From contig NZ_JAJOZB010000001.1 of assembly GCF_023701745.1 (NCBI RefSeq), positions 8,727,001 to 8,791,000 of the forward strand: DNA of 64,000 nucleotides, given 5' to 3'. Numbering within the stretch: position 1 is the stretch's first letter; every line of letters begins with the position of its first letter. Origin of the DNA: Streptomyces sp. RKAG293 (GTDB lineage Bacteria > Actinomycetota > Actinomycetes > Streptomycetales > Streptomycetaceae). The translations under genes and the position numbers were made by a program. Shown here in pieces: positions 17,675 to 25,466 of the stretch. The notes under the pieces are model-generated. The model was not told where the DNA came from, did no database searches, and was given only the letters and a program-made list of their open reading frames with translations.

Positions 17675-17840
17675 CTAGGGTCTGTCGTCTGGATCTCCGT
17701 GGGGGAAGGAGCGGTGTCCGGTGCGTGCAGCTGTAAGGCGGAGGAGGGAGGCGACGCGGAGCGTCGTCGACCGACGACAACGCGGCAGATGTGCGTGCTG
17801 GACACCGCGACGCCGCGGAGATCCAGACGACAGGCCCTAG
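17675..17840. mobile_element. MITE-like element 1, 166 bp
   Basis: Both ends begin CTAGGG[T/C]CTGTCGTC when read inwards. The 28-bp terminal inverted repeats (17675-17702, 17813-17840) differ at two positions. CTAG at both ends fits the YTAR target of IS5-group transposases (family knowledge). There is no coding capacity for a transposase. The interior differs from elements 2 and 3, but the outer CTAGGGYCTGTC is shared, so it is a relative rather than a copy. Its right CTAG contains the stop codon of the nitroreductase gene. Confidence 0.75.
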
Positions 17841-18508
17841 CCGACCCGCGCGGTATTCCCCTGCGATCCGTACGACTCGTGGAAGACGTTGCGTTCCCGG
17901 TCCCGGCGGCCGGGATGGCGTCGTTCCTCCGCCGGATATCCGACGGACACGAGCAGCGCGATCGCCAGGTCGTCGCGATCACCGATGCCGATCGCCTGCT
18001 TCACCTGGAGCTCGTCCCAGCCGTTCATCGGGGAGGTGGCCAGCCCCATCTCGGTGGCGGCGAGCATGACGTAGGTGGCCGCGATCATGGCGTCCTTGAC
18101 CGCGTACTCACGCAGCAGGCCGCGTTCCTCGAGGTCCTCCTGGAACGCGTGTGCCGCCGCGGAGAACATCGTGGCGAACTCATCGCTCCACGCTCCGTTG
18201 CGGAGCGCCAGTTCATGGACGTCGCTGTGGTCGTCGCGCCAGGATGCGGGCTCGGCGACGAAGACCAGCATGAGGGGTGCCTCCTGCGGCTGGGGCTGAC
18301 CGCCGGTGGCCAGGGCCAGACCCTTCCGGACCTCGTCGCTGGTGACAGCGACGACCGATCGATCCTGGAGGTTCCAACTGGTGGGCGCTTCTACGGCGAG
18401 AGCGACCAGGCGGTCGAGGGCGGCGGCAGGGACGGGATCGGGCCGGTAGTGGCGGACGGTGCGGCGGGTGAGGATCGCTTCGGCAACGGACATGGTGGGA
18501 TGCGTCAT
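17837..18508 (-). CDS. Nitroreductase family protein, about 223 aa
   Basis: FMN-dependent nitroreductase fold: RRTVRHYRPDPVP at the N-terminus (phosphate-binding Arg pair), APTSWNLQDRS for FMN contact, AATYVMLAATEMGLATSPM in the centre, and LLVSVGYPAEE near the end. Reduces quinones, nitro compounds or similar with NAD(P)H (family knowledge). Start is unclear: ATG 18508 is used; TTG 18538 and ATG 18493 are alternatives and none has a strong ribosome site. Its TAG stop lies inside the CTAG of MITE-like element 1. Divergent from an HxlR regulator that probably controls it. Confidence 0.85.
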   Translation of the reverse strand: MTHPTMSVAEAILTRRTVRHYRPDPVPAAALDRLVALAVEAPTSWNLQDRSVVAVTSDEVRKGLALATGGQPQPQEAPLMLVFVAEPASWRDDHSDVHELALRNGAWSDEFATMFSAAAHAFQEDLEERGLLREYAVKDAMIAATYVMLAATEMGLATSPMNGWDELQVKQAIGIGDRDDLAIALLVSVGYPAEERRHPGRRDRERNVFHESYGSQGNTARVG

Positions 18509-18519
18509 GTGAGTCACTA

Positions 18520-18538
18520 TTGGAGAGCGGATCTCCAA
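18520..18538. promoter_or_regulatory. Inverted repeat between nitroreductase and HxlR genes
   Basis: TTGGAGA-gcgga-TCTCCAA: perfect 7-bp arms with a 5-bp spacer, 12 bp from the nitroreductase ATG. Either a second regulatory site or part of the 5' leader. Confidence 0.45.
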
Positions 18539-18546
18539 CGGGAAGA

Positions 18547-18564
18547 GGGCACTAATTAGTGCCC
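18547..18564. promoter_or_regulatory. Perfect 18-bp palindrome, likely HxlR operator
   Basis: GGGCACTAATTAGTGCCC is a perfect palindrome lying 13 bp before the HxlR ATG at 18577 and 39 bp from the nitroreductase start. Its ACT-AATT-AGT core fits the ACTnnnnAGT form known for HxlR/YodB-family operators. Autoregulation plus control of the nitroreductase is the simple reading. Confidence 0.7.
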
Positions 18565-18576
18565 TACTCTCCGTTC

Positions 18577-19101
18577 ATGAAGACCACCGTGGAGTCCTCA
18601 GGACTGCCGGCCGACGCTTTCTCGGCGAAGTGCCCGACCCGCCAGGTGCTCGACCACATCGCAGGCAAGTGGACGATCCTGGTCATGGACGCCCTCACCG
18701 AGGGCACCATGCGATACACCGAGCTCAGTCGGCGCATCGAGGGCGTCTCGCAGAAGATGCTGACTCAGACCCTGCGCAGTCTCGAGGCCGACGGGTTCGT
18801 CACCCGCACGATCCATCCCACCATCCCGCCCCGGGTCGACTACGACCTCACATCGCTCGGCCGCAGCCTGGCCGAGCCCATCAGTGCGCTCCGGCAGTGG
18901 ACGGAGCATCACATCAACGAGATCGAAGACGCGCGGCGACAGGCGCGTGGGGCTAGGGCCTGTCCGGCCGATCACGAACGGCCCCTTCGCCGCCTGGCAC
19001 GGCCCCTCGCGGCGTTGCCGAAACGCCCGAATACAACCGGTATGCGGGCGCTCCGGCGCCTTGCGAGGCACCGCACCAGACGACGCCTGGGCCGCCCATG
19101 A
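18577..19101 (+). CDS. HxlR family regulator with a MITE-encoded C-terminal tail, 174 aa
   Basis: Winged-helix HxlR domain: CPTRQVLDHIAGKWTILVMD, then RYTELSRRIEGVSQKMLTQT and DGFVTRTIHPTIPPRVDY, ending near EHHINEIEDARR at residue 122 or so. From residue about 127 on, the reading frame runs into MITE-like element 2 (18953 onward) and adds roughly 50 Arg/Ala-rich residues before TGA at 19101. The start at ATG 18577 is chosen because GTG 18559 would lie within the operator palindrome; no ribosome site is seen, so it may be leaderless. Divergent from and probably controlling the nitroreductase in response to an electrophile. Confidence 0.85.
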   Translation: MKTTVESSGLPADAFSAKCPTRQVLDHIAGKWTILVMDALTEGTMRYTELSRRIEGVSQKMLTQTLRSLEADGFVTRTIHPTIPPRVDYDLTSLGRSLAEPISALRQWTEHHINEIEDARRQARGARACPADHERPLRRLARPLAALPKRPNTTGMRALRRLARHRTRRRLGRP

Positions 19102-19120
19102 TCGACCGGACAGGCCCTAG
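18953..19120. mobile_element. MITE-like element 2, 168 bp
   Basis: Starts CTAGGGCCTGTCCGG and ends with its near-perfect inverse. The terminal inverted repeats match at 28 of 32 positions. CTAG flanks both ends. It is identical to element 3 (54919-55086) except one internal base (gaatac here, gaatgc there) and the first base of the left flank. It carries no transposase. It sits exactly between two convergent genes, giving one a tail and the other its stop codon. Confidence 0.85.
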
Positions 19121-19503
19121 CTGACGCCGAGGTCCCGGCGGAGCTCCGCCTGCCGGAGTTCTTCCTGGCCCATGACCAGGAACAACTCCAGGGCGCCGGT
19201 GATGGTCAGTACCCGCAGAACCGGGGTGCTGGGAGCCAGCAGGATCACGCTCCCGGAGCGTTCCAGCGCGTGGAGGCGGGCCTGCAGCAGGGTGCTGAGG
19301 AAGGTGGAGTCGCCGAAGCTCACGCCGGCCAGGTCGAGGACCAGATGGGGGTGATGGTCCAGGGCGCGATCCACCGCGTCCCGCACCGGACCGACCCCGT
19401 TCAGGTCCACTTCCCCGGCCACCGTAACGACACTGGGTTCGCCCAGAGCGAGGGAAACCGTCAGGCGGGCGCCCCGTGGAACGGGGGCGGACGTAGCTTC
19501 CAC
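19117..19503 (-). CDS. STAS-domain anti-sigma factor antagonist, 128 aa
   Basis: A STAS fold of usual length: VVTVAGEVDLNGVGPVRDAV, then HLVLDLAGVSFGDSTFLSTL, where Ser66 in GDS is the expected phosphoacceptor. The small residue usually following the Ser-Thr pair is Phe here. GTG 19503 is chosen since GGAG lies six bases before it and the domain begins at once. Antagonists of this type bind an HPK-like anti-sigma kinase; no kinase gene is nearby. The TAG stop is part of the right-hand CTAG of MITE-like element 2. Confidence 0.85.
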   Translation of the reverse strand: MEATSAPVPRGARLTVSLALGEPSVVTVAGEVDLNGVGPVRDAVDRALDHHPHLVLDLAGVSFGDSTFLSTLLQARLHALERSGSVILLAPSTPVLRVLTITGALELFLVMGQEELRQAELRRDLGVS

Positions 19504-19520
19504 GGTCGCTCCAAATGATC

Positions 19521-19538
19521 TGTTGTCGTAAGACAACA
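19521..19538. promoter_or_regulatory. Perfect palindrome upstream of the STAS gene
   Basis: TGTTGTC-gtaa-GACAACA, 7-bp arms around a 4-bp spacer, 18-35 bp before the GTG of the STAS gene on its own strand. The TTGTC/GACAA arms resemble GntR-type operators, but no such regulator is adjacent. Confidence 0.5.
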
Positions 19539-19555
19539 ATCTTGCCACAGCCTCG

Positions 19556-19705
19556 GCGTGATGCGAACAGCGCTGGGTCGTGGTCGACGATGTACGAGCC
19601 GAGTCGTACGACATGTTCCAGGCCGAGTCCGACGCCGGCGAGCGCGCTGCGCAGGTTGGCGACGGAGCGCTCGACCTGGGCGGCGAAGTCGCCGGGAGGG
19701 CGCAC
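19556..19705 (-). pseudogene. RidA/YjgF family gene fragment
   Basis: About 50 codons read GDFAAQVERSVANLRSALA, then GLEHVVRLGSYIVDHDPALF, which is the central helix and following strand of RidA-family proteins. The N-terminal part is cut by an in-frame stop, and after DPALF the frame loses similarity. Neither the substrate-binding Arg region nor the C-terminal trimer interface is present, so it is a remnant. Confidence 0.5.
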
Positions 19706-19944
19706 CCGGCTCGGGTTCCTTCATGGCGCGGGAGAGGCGACGGGGACGGCGAAGGTCCGCCCCTGGGTCCCCGCGCCGTCGCGGCCACCTGAGGGAAACC
19801 GCCGCACCGTTCGGTGTGCCGCGACGGCTGGGACATCGCCGCAGGTGACAGTGGTAACGGTCCCCATTGCAACCTTTGGTGGAAGCGGCATTGCTGCGGT
19901 TCACTTGACCCCAGCCGCACCCGTCCGCACACCTTGGAGGCCTT

Positions 19945-20973
19945 GTGAGTGACCACGAGCATGATCACGCCGCCGGACCCGGCGGTGGGGGCGGTCATGC
20001 GGGGCACTCGCACGGAGTCACCGCGGATGCGGACCGGCGGTGGCTGACGATCGCCCTGGTGCTGATCGCTGTGTTCATGTGCGCCGAGGTCGTCATCGGC
20101 GTGGCCGCGAACTCCCTCGCGCTGATCTCGGACGCCGCGCACATGCTCACCGATGTCGTCTCGATCGTGCTGGCACTCGTCGCGATGCGCCTGGCGGCCA
20201 GGCCGGCGAAGGGGCACTACACCTACGGTCTCAAGCGGGTGGAGATCCTGTCCGCGCAGGCCAACGGTCTGACTCTGCTGCTCCTGTCGGTGTGGCTCGG
20301 CTACGAGGCGGTCCACCGGCTGATCACCCCGACGGCCGTCACCGGCGGCCTGGTCCTGGCCACCGCCCTGGTCGGCGTCGCGGTCAACCTCGTCGCGACC
20401 TGGTCGATCTCCAAGGCCAACCGCACCTCGCTGAACGTCGAGGGCGCCTACCAGCACATCCTCACCGACCTGTTCGGCTTCATCGCCACCGCAGTCGCCG
20501 GAGCGATCGTGCTGACCACCGGTTTCGAGCGCGCGGACGCCATCGCCTCCCTTCTCGTCGTCGCGCTGATGCTCAAGGCCGGGTACGGACTGATCCGCGA
20601 CTCGGCACGGATCTTCCTCGAAGCCGCGCCCGTCGGCGTGGACCCCGACGCCCTCGGCGACCGGCTCGCCGCCCAGGACTCCGTCGTGGAGATCCATGAC
20701 CTGCACGTCTGGCAGATCACCTCCGGCCAGAACGCCCTGTCCGCCCACGTGCTGGTCCAGCCCGGCAAGGACTGCCACGCCGTACGCCGTACGCTGCGGC
20801 AGCTGTTGCAGGACGAGTACCGCATCGAGCACGCGACGCTGCAGGTCGACCACGTCGGCGAGGAGGACTCCTCGGACCTGTTGCAGATCACCGCACTGCC
20901 CGTCGGTGACCAGGACCCGCACTGCGACGACGCCCACGGACCCGTCCACCGCCCCGGCCCCCACGACCACTGA
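19945..20973 (+). CDS. CDF family cation efflux protein (CzcD-like), 342 aa
   Basis: Six membrane segments with the two metal-binding motifs D63-H66-D70 (SDAAHMLTD) and H171-D175 (HILTD). A cytoplasmic C-terminal domain follows (VVEIHDLHVWQITSGQNALS). His-rich stretches occur at the N-terminus (DHEHDHAA, HAGHSHG) and the C-terminus, as in zinc exporters. GTG 19945 follows TTGGAGG. Exports Zn2+ or a similar divalent ion in exchange for protons (family knowledge). No metal-responsive regulator lies next to it. Confidence 0.93.
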   Translation: MSDHEHDHAAGPGGGGGHAGHSHGVTADADRRWLTIALVLIAVFMCAEVVIGVAANSLALISDAAHMLTDVVSIVLALVAMRLAARPAKGHYTYGLKRVEILSAQANGLTLLLLSVWLGYEAVHRLITPTAVTGGLVLATALVGVAVNLVATWSISKANRTSLNVEGAYQHILTDLFGFIATAVAGAIVLTTGFERADAIASLLVVALMLKAGYGLIRDSARIFLEAAPVGVDPDALGDRLAAQDSVVEIHDLHVWQITSGQNALSAHVLVQPGKDCHAVRRTLRQLLQDEYRIEHATLQVDHVGEEDSSDLLQITALPVGDQDPHCDDAHGPVHRPGPHDH

Positions 20974-21074
20974 CCTTCCCGGCCTCCCGGGTTGCGGCCG
21001 GCGGCGCGTGCGGCACCGCGCAAGGCCCTGAGGACTAGGGTGAGGCGGTTGCTGTCGGTACCGTGGGAGATGTC

Positions 21075-21935
21075 GTGGATGTCGATTTGCGCAAGCTGCG
21101 CTACTTCGTGGCGGTGGCCGAGGAGTCACACTTCGGCCGTGCGGCGGAGCGGCTGCACATCACCCAGCCGGTGCTCTCGCGCCAGATCCGCGCCCTGGAG
21201 CACGAAGTGGGCGCACAGCTCTTCACCCGGGGCAGGCAGGCCACCGAGCTGACCGCCGCGGGCGGGCAACTGCTGGAGGACGCGCGGCCCCTGCTGGCCT
21301 CCGCGCAGGCGCTCGTTCTCCGGGTCCAGCAAGTCGGGCACGGGGCGGCGACCTTCACCGTCGGCTTCATGCCCGGGATCACCGTGACGCGGGCCGTGCG
21401 GGAGTTCACCGCCAGGCACCCCGAGCTGGACGTGCAGGTGGTGCGCACATCCTGGGACACCCAGGTGCAGTCGGTGCACGAGGGAATCCTCGACGTGAGC
21501 TTCGTACGCCTGCCCGTCGAGCACCGTGGCCTGACGCTGCGTCCGCTGTTCCACGAGCCGCGGGTCGCCGTCCTTCCCGCGCTCCACCGCCTGGCCGGCA
21601 AGCAGTCCCTCGTGATCGCGGACCTCGCCGCCGAGCAACTGCTCCAGGACCCCGACGCGGTCCCCGAGTGGCGCGACCTTCCCGGCCGCACCAGCGCGGG
21701 GGAGGCAGGATCGTGGCCTGTCTTCCGCACGGTCGAGGAGAAGCTGGAGCACGTCGCGACCTCGGGCGGCGTTCTGGTCCTCCCGCTGTCGACGGCGGCC
21801 TACTACACCCATACCGATGTCGCCCATGTGCCGATCGACGACATCGGCCCCAACGAGGTCTGCCTCGCCTGGAGTGCGGACCGGCGCTCTCCGCTGGTGC
21901 CCGAGTTCGCTGACATCGCTGCTGCGCAGCACTGA
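21075..21935 (+). CDS. LysR family transcriptional regulator, 286 aa
   Basis: Typical LysR helix-turn-helix at residues 1-60 (LRKLRYFVAVAEESHFGRAA, ERLHITQPVLSRQIRALE), then a substrate-binding domain starting ATFTVGFMPGI. GTG 21075 is preferred over GTG 21063 because GGGAG precedes it and the protein then starts DVDLRKLRYF. Followed after 130 bp by an epimerase-like gene on the same strand, which it may control. Inducer unknown. Confidence 0.9.
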   Translation: MDVDLRKLRYFVAVAEESHFGRAAERLHITQPVLSRQIRALEHEVGAQLFTRGRQATELTAAGGQLLEDARPLLASAQALVLRVQQVGHGAATFTVGFMPGITVTRAVREFTARHPELDVQVVRTSWDTQVQSVHEGILDVSFVRLPVEHRGLTLRPLFHEPRVAVLPALHRLAGKQSLVIADLAAEQLLQDPDAVPEWRDLPGRTSAGEAGSWPVFRTVEEKLEHVATSGGVLVLPLSTAAYYTHTDVAHVPIDDIGPNEVCLAWSADRRSPLVPEFADIAAAQH

Positions 21936-22064
21936 TGCCCTGAGGGCATCACAGCTGACAGAAAGGGCCTTGGACGCTCACGTCCGGTCGGCCGCAGGGT
22001 GGAGGAGCGGCGCACTTCCCACCGCATCAGACCCCCGACCCCGACACCCGACAGGACCGAAGCG

Positions 22065-22931
22065 ATGAAGGTCTTTCTCACCGGCGGCTCCGGCTACCTC
22101 GGCCGCTCCACCATCCAGGCACTGATCAGGAACGGCATCGAGGTGACGGCTCTTGCGCGCAGCGAACAGTCCGCGCGTACGGTCGCCGACCTGGGCGCCA
22201 CCCCCGTCGCGGGGGCGCTCACCGACACCGGCGTCCTGCGGGAGGCCGCCGCAGGCGCCGATGCGGTGATCCACCTCGGGGTGGACTACTCCGAGGGCAC
22301 CGCGGAGGTCGACCGCGCCGCGGCGGAGGCAATGCAGGACGGCGCAGGCAGCCGCCCGTACGTTCACACCGGCGGGGTGTGGGTCTACGGCGACACCGAC
22401 GGGGTCGTGGACGAGGACGCCCCGCTCGCCCCGCCGCAGATCACCGCTTGGCGGCTGCGGAACGAGAAGCGCGTGCTGGCACGAGCCGCCACCGGGGAGC
22501 ATCCGGTGGTGGTGATGCCCGGACTGGTCTACGGCCGATCCGGTGGACTGGCCCAGTCCTTCTTCGTCGAGCCGGGGCGCGCCGCCGGTGCCGTCCCTTG
22601 CATCGGGGACGGCTCCGCCCACTGGGCGCTGGTCCACGTCGACGACATCGCCGAGTTGTACGTCCGGGCCCTGAACGCCCCGGCGGGGTCCCGCTACGCC
22701 GGGGCGAGCGGACAGAACCTCCCGCTGGCGGACATCACCACCGCCCTCAGCCGAGCCGCCGGATGCCCCGGCCGGATCCGTTCGCTGAGCTTGGACGAGG
22801 CACTGCGGCAGATGGGTCCGATCGCGGAAGCGTTCGCACTCGAGCAGCGGTTCACCGGCGCCCGCGCCCGACGCGAGCTCGGCTGGACCCCCACCCGGCT
22901 CGATGCCCTGGCCGAACTCTCGCAGAGCTGA
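22065..22931 (+). CDS. NAD-dependent epimerase/dehydratase family protein (extended SDR), 288 aa
   Basis: Begins MKVFLTGGSGYLGRSTIQAL with the TGxxGxxG motif of extended SDRs. Later segments include VIHLGVDYSEG, MPGLVYGRSGGL and WALVHVDDIAELYVRAL. The usual catalytic YxxxK is not clear (VWVYGDTDG sits where it is expected, without Lys), so it may be a reductase-like or atypical member. ATG 22065 has AGGAC seven bases upstream. Downstream of LysR on the same strand. Confidence 0.82.
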   Translation: MKVFLTGGSGYLGRSTIQALIRNGIEVTALARSEQSARTVADLGATPVAGALTDTGVLREAAAGADAVIHLGVDYSEGTAEVDRAAAEAMQDGAGSRPYVHTGGVWVYGDTDGVVDEDAPLAPPQITAWRLRNEKRVLARAATGEHPVVVMPGLVYGRSGGLAQSFFVEPGRAAGAVPCIGDGSAHWALVHVDDIAELYVRALNAPAGSRYAGASGQNLPLADITTALSRAAGCPGRIRSLSLDEALRQMGPIAEAFALEQRFTGARARRELGWTPTRLDALAELSQS

Positions 22932-22964
22932 GCCGACCGCTCCCTCCTGCGGATGCTCCGATCG

Positions 22965-24122
22965 TCAGTGCCTCCGGTGGGTGTTGAGACGGGCTGCCTG
23001 GCGGGTGAGGTGGTCGCGCTCGGCGAGGTTGGGGGCCTTCTGCGCTGCCTCGGCGTACAGTCGTGCCGCCGTCGTCAGGTCGCCCTCGCGTTCGTGGAGG
23101 TACGCCGCCACCGCGGTGTGGCGGGGCAGCGATTCGTCCAGTGCGACGAGGGCCGTCAGCCCGGCGCGCGGTCCGTCCGCTTCGCCGACGGCCACCGCGC
23201 GATTGAGCTGGACGATCGGGTTGTCGGTCAGGAGGGTGAGTTCGTCGTACCACTCGACGATCTGCACCCAGTCGGTCTCCTCGGCGGTGAGCGCGTCGGC
23301 GTGGAGTGCCGCGATGGCGGCCTGGGCCTGGAACTCGCCCAGCCGGTCGCGGGCGAGCGCCGCCTGCAGGATCTCGACGCCCTCGGCGATCGACCGGGTG
23401 TCCCACCGGCCGCGGTCCTGTTCGGCGAGCGGCACCAGGCTGCCGTCGGGCGCGGTCCGGGCGGCCCGCCGGGCGTGGTGGAGCAGCATGAGGGCGAGCA
23501 GCCCCGCCACCTCGGGGTGGTCGATCGCGGCCGCGAGCTGCCGGGTGAGCCGGATGGCCTCCGCGGCGAGGTCGACGTCTCCGGAGTAGCCCTCGTTGAA
23601 GACCAGGTACAGGACGCGCAGCACGGTGGCGACGTCGCCGGGCTGGTCGAAGCGCACGCCGGAGACGGTGCGCTTGGCCCGGCTGATGCGCTGCGCCATC
23701 GTCGCCTCGGGCACCAGGTAGGCCAGCGCGATCTGCCGGGTGGTGAGCCCGCCGACGGCGCGCAGCGTGAGCGCGACCGCGGACGACGGTGTCAGCGACG
23801 GGTGGGCGCACAGGAAGTAGAGCTGGAGCGTGTCGTCCACCGATGGCGCGGGTCCCGGCGCCGGTTCCTCGTCGACGACGTCCTCACGCCGCCGGCGGGC
23901 GGCATCCGCCCGGGTCGCGTCGAGGAACCGGTGCCAGGCCGCGGTGATCAGCCAGCCCTTCGGGTCCCGCGGCGGGTCGGCCGGCCAGACGCTCATGGCC
24001 TTGACCAGCGCGTCCTGCACGGCGTCCTCGGCCGCCGCGAAATCGGCTCCGCGGCGGACGAGGATCCCGAGCACGCTCGGTGTGAGGCTCCGTAGCAGGG
24101 CCTCATCCATCGATGTGGTCAC
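22965..24122 (-). CDS. ECF42-type RNA polymerase sigma factor, 385 aa
   Basis: Sigma region 2 (FAAAEDAVQDALVKAMSVW, GWLITAAWHRFLDATRADAA) and region 4 (VGGLTTRQIALAYLVPEATM) are followed by a long TPR-like C-terminal extension (PIVQLNRAVAVGEADGP). This architecture defines ECF42 factors. The GTG start at 24122 overlaps the stop of the YCII gene as GTGA, so the two are translationally coupled. ECF42 factors use the C-terminal extension instead of an anti-sigma factor and typically direct transcription of their DGPF/YCII partner (family knowledge). Confidence 0.92.
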   Translation of the reverse strand: MTTSMDEALLRSLTPSVLGILVRRGADFAAAEDAVQDALVKAMSVWPADPPRDPKGWLITAAWHRFLDATRADAARRRREDVVDEEPAPGPAPSVDDTLQLYFLCAHPSLTPSSAVALTLRAVGGLTTRQIALAYLVPEATMAQRISRAKRTVSGVRFDQPGDVATVLRVLYLVFNEGYSGDVDLAAEAIRLTRQLAAAIDHPEVAGLLALMLLHHARRAARTAPDGSLVPLAEQDRGRWDTRSIAEGVEILQAALARDRLGEFQAQAAIAALHADALTAEETDWVQIVEWYDELTLLTDNPIVQLNRAVAVGEADGPRAGLTALVALDESLPRHTAVAAYLHEREGDLTTAARLYAEAAQKAPNLAERDHLTRQAARLNTHRRH

Positions 24123-24526
24123 TCCGTGATGGTGTGCTGCGCGCCCAGGAACGGGCGCAGCTCCAGCCACTCGTGGATCGGCTTCCCGCCCGCCCCGGGC
24201 CCGGCCGACAGTTCCCCGGCCAGTTCGACGGCACGCTCGTAGCTGTCGACGTCGATCACCATCCACCCCGCGATGAGGTCCTTCGTCTCGGCGAACGGGC
24301 CGTCGGTGACCGGCGGGCGCCCCTCACGGTCGTAGCGGACCCACACCCCGTCGGGGGCGAGCGCCTGGCTGTCGACGAACTCGCCGGTCTTCACCAGCCG
24401 GGCCGCGAAGTCGTTCATGTACTGCACGTGCGCCGTGACCTCCTCCGGCGTCCACTTCTCCATGGGCACGTCGTTGACCGGAGCCGGGGCGCCTCGGTAG
24501 TGCTTCAGCAGCAGGTACTTGGCCAT
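24119..24526 (-). CDS. YCII-related DGPF-domain protein, 135 aa
   Basis: A small alpha/beta protein with the hallmark VTDGPFAETKDLIAGWMVID segment, the DGPF motif of YCII-related proteins that accompany ECF42 sigma factors. Start ATG 24526 is preceded by CCGAGGAGAACC. It is the first gene of the two-gene operon, and its stop overlaps the sigma gene start. The biochemical role of DGPF proteins is not settled. Confidence 0.92.
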   Translation of the reverse strand: MAKYLLLKHYRGAPAPVNDVPMEKWTPEEVTAHVQYMNDFAARLVKTGEFVDSQALAPDGVWVRYDREGRPPVTDGPFAETKDLIAGWMVIDVDSYERAVELAGELSAGPGAGGKPIHEWLELRPFLGAQHTITE

Positions 24527-24851
24527 CGTGGTTCTCCTCGGTACTGGTGCGACCCATTGTGGTCGCCTTCACCGCGGGGACGGAGCCGGACACAGGTTCT
24601 CGACATCGCGGGCCGATCTTTTTTTGCCACGGGGCCGCGGGTGTCCGCCGAACGGAGGACCGAGCCGAGTGTCCTGACTGATGTGGCATGGATCGTCCGC
24701 ACATAGTGCGGCATGAGACGCACGGGAGTCGCAGGAGGGCCATCAAGGCCGGGGCGGCCGGACTCCAGAAGTCCCAGGGCGATGAGTTTCGCAGTGATCG
24801 CCGGTCTGTATTCCCAGCACGTCATCAACAGCGGCACCTGAGGAGAGCATC
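24527..24851. other. 325-bp intergenic region, no gene seen
   Basis: Divergent promoter region between the YCII/sigma operon and the DHFR-like gene. Short frames on both strands lack codon bias and recognisable motifs. GAGGAGAG just before 24852 is the ribosome site of the next gene. Confidence 0.55.
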
Positions 24852-25430
24852 ATGACCGCCACCTACACATTCGACGTCTTTTCCAGCCTCGACGGCTTCG
24901 GCGGCGCCAGTGGCGACTGGACCGGCTACTGGGGCAAGCAAGGCCCCGAGCTCCTCGATCACCGCCTGGGCCTGTACGCCGAGGAGCAGCGGATGGTCTT
25001 CGGGGCCAACACATATCGGTTGTTCGCGCAGATGCTGGCCGCGAGCACCGAGGACTCCGATGTGCGTGACCCCTGGGTCACGCGGATGAGGAGCCTGCCG
25101 ACAACGGTGGTGTCGACCACGCTGGAAGGCCCCCTCGACTGGCCGGAGGGGAACATCGTGAGCGGCGATGCCGTCGACGTCGTCGCCCGGCTCAAGGAGG
25201 AGTCCGAGGTGCCGTTGCGCTCGCACGGCAGCCTGTCGATGAACCGGGCGCTGATGGCCGCCGGTCTGGTCGACCGCGTCCAGGTGACGCTCTTCCCTGT
25301 GATCACCGGTAAGAACGGTCTGGATCCGATCTTCCAGGGCGCGGCCGACTTCGACCTCGAGTTGATCGAGAGCCGCACGCTCGACGCCCACATCCAGGAG
25401 CTCACCTACCGGCCCACCCTGCACGCCTGA
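24852..25430 (+). CDS. Dihydrofolate reductase-like (RibD C-terminal) protein, 192 aa
   Basis: Starts YTFDVFSSLDGFGG, the usual first strand and loop of RibD_C/DHFR-like proteins of actinobacteria. It continues with MVFGANTYRLFAQML, TTVVSTTLEGPLDWP, and VPLRSHGSLSMNRALMAAGL followed by VDRVQVTLFPVITG, the conserved NADPH-binding and core segments. Probably an NADPH-dependent reductase; true folate or riboflavin activity is not implied. A ribosome site GAGGAGAG precedes the ATG. Confidence 0.87.
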   Translation: MTATYTFDVFSSLDGFGGASGDWTGYWGKQGPELLDHRLGLYAEEQRMVFGANTYRLFAQMLAASTEDSDVRDPWVTRMRSLPTTVVSTTLEGPLDWPEGNIVSGDAVDVVARLKEESEVPLRSHGSLSMNRALMAAGLVDRVQVTLFPVITGKNGLDPIFQGAADFDLELIESRTLDAHIQELTYRPTLHA

Positions 25431-25466
25431 GCCGACCCCCGCACCCACCCCGGAAAACGGCCGAAC

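Larger units (their letters stand above)
19504..19944. other. 441-bp gap between STAS and CDF genes
   Basis: Holds a perfect 18-bp palindrome close to the STAS start and a RidA-like gene fragment on the minus strand, both listed separately. The last 100 bp before 19945 should carry the promoter and ribosome site (TTGGAGG) of the cation exporter. No other coding sequence seen. Confidence 0.6.

Noticed and set aside
19117-21129. A 670-codon minus-strand frame ending in the STAS domain
   Set aside because: Only the last 128 codons resemble a protein family; the rest is the shadow of the CDF transporter gene. The start with a ribosome site is GTG 19503.
24505-24837. A 110-codon minus-strand frame in the YCII/DHFR-like gap
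   Set aside because: Half overlaps the YCII gene in another frame; no codon bias, motif or ribosome site.
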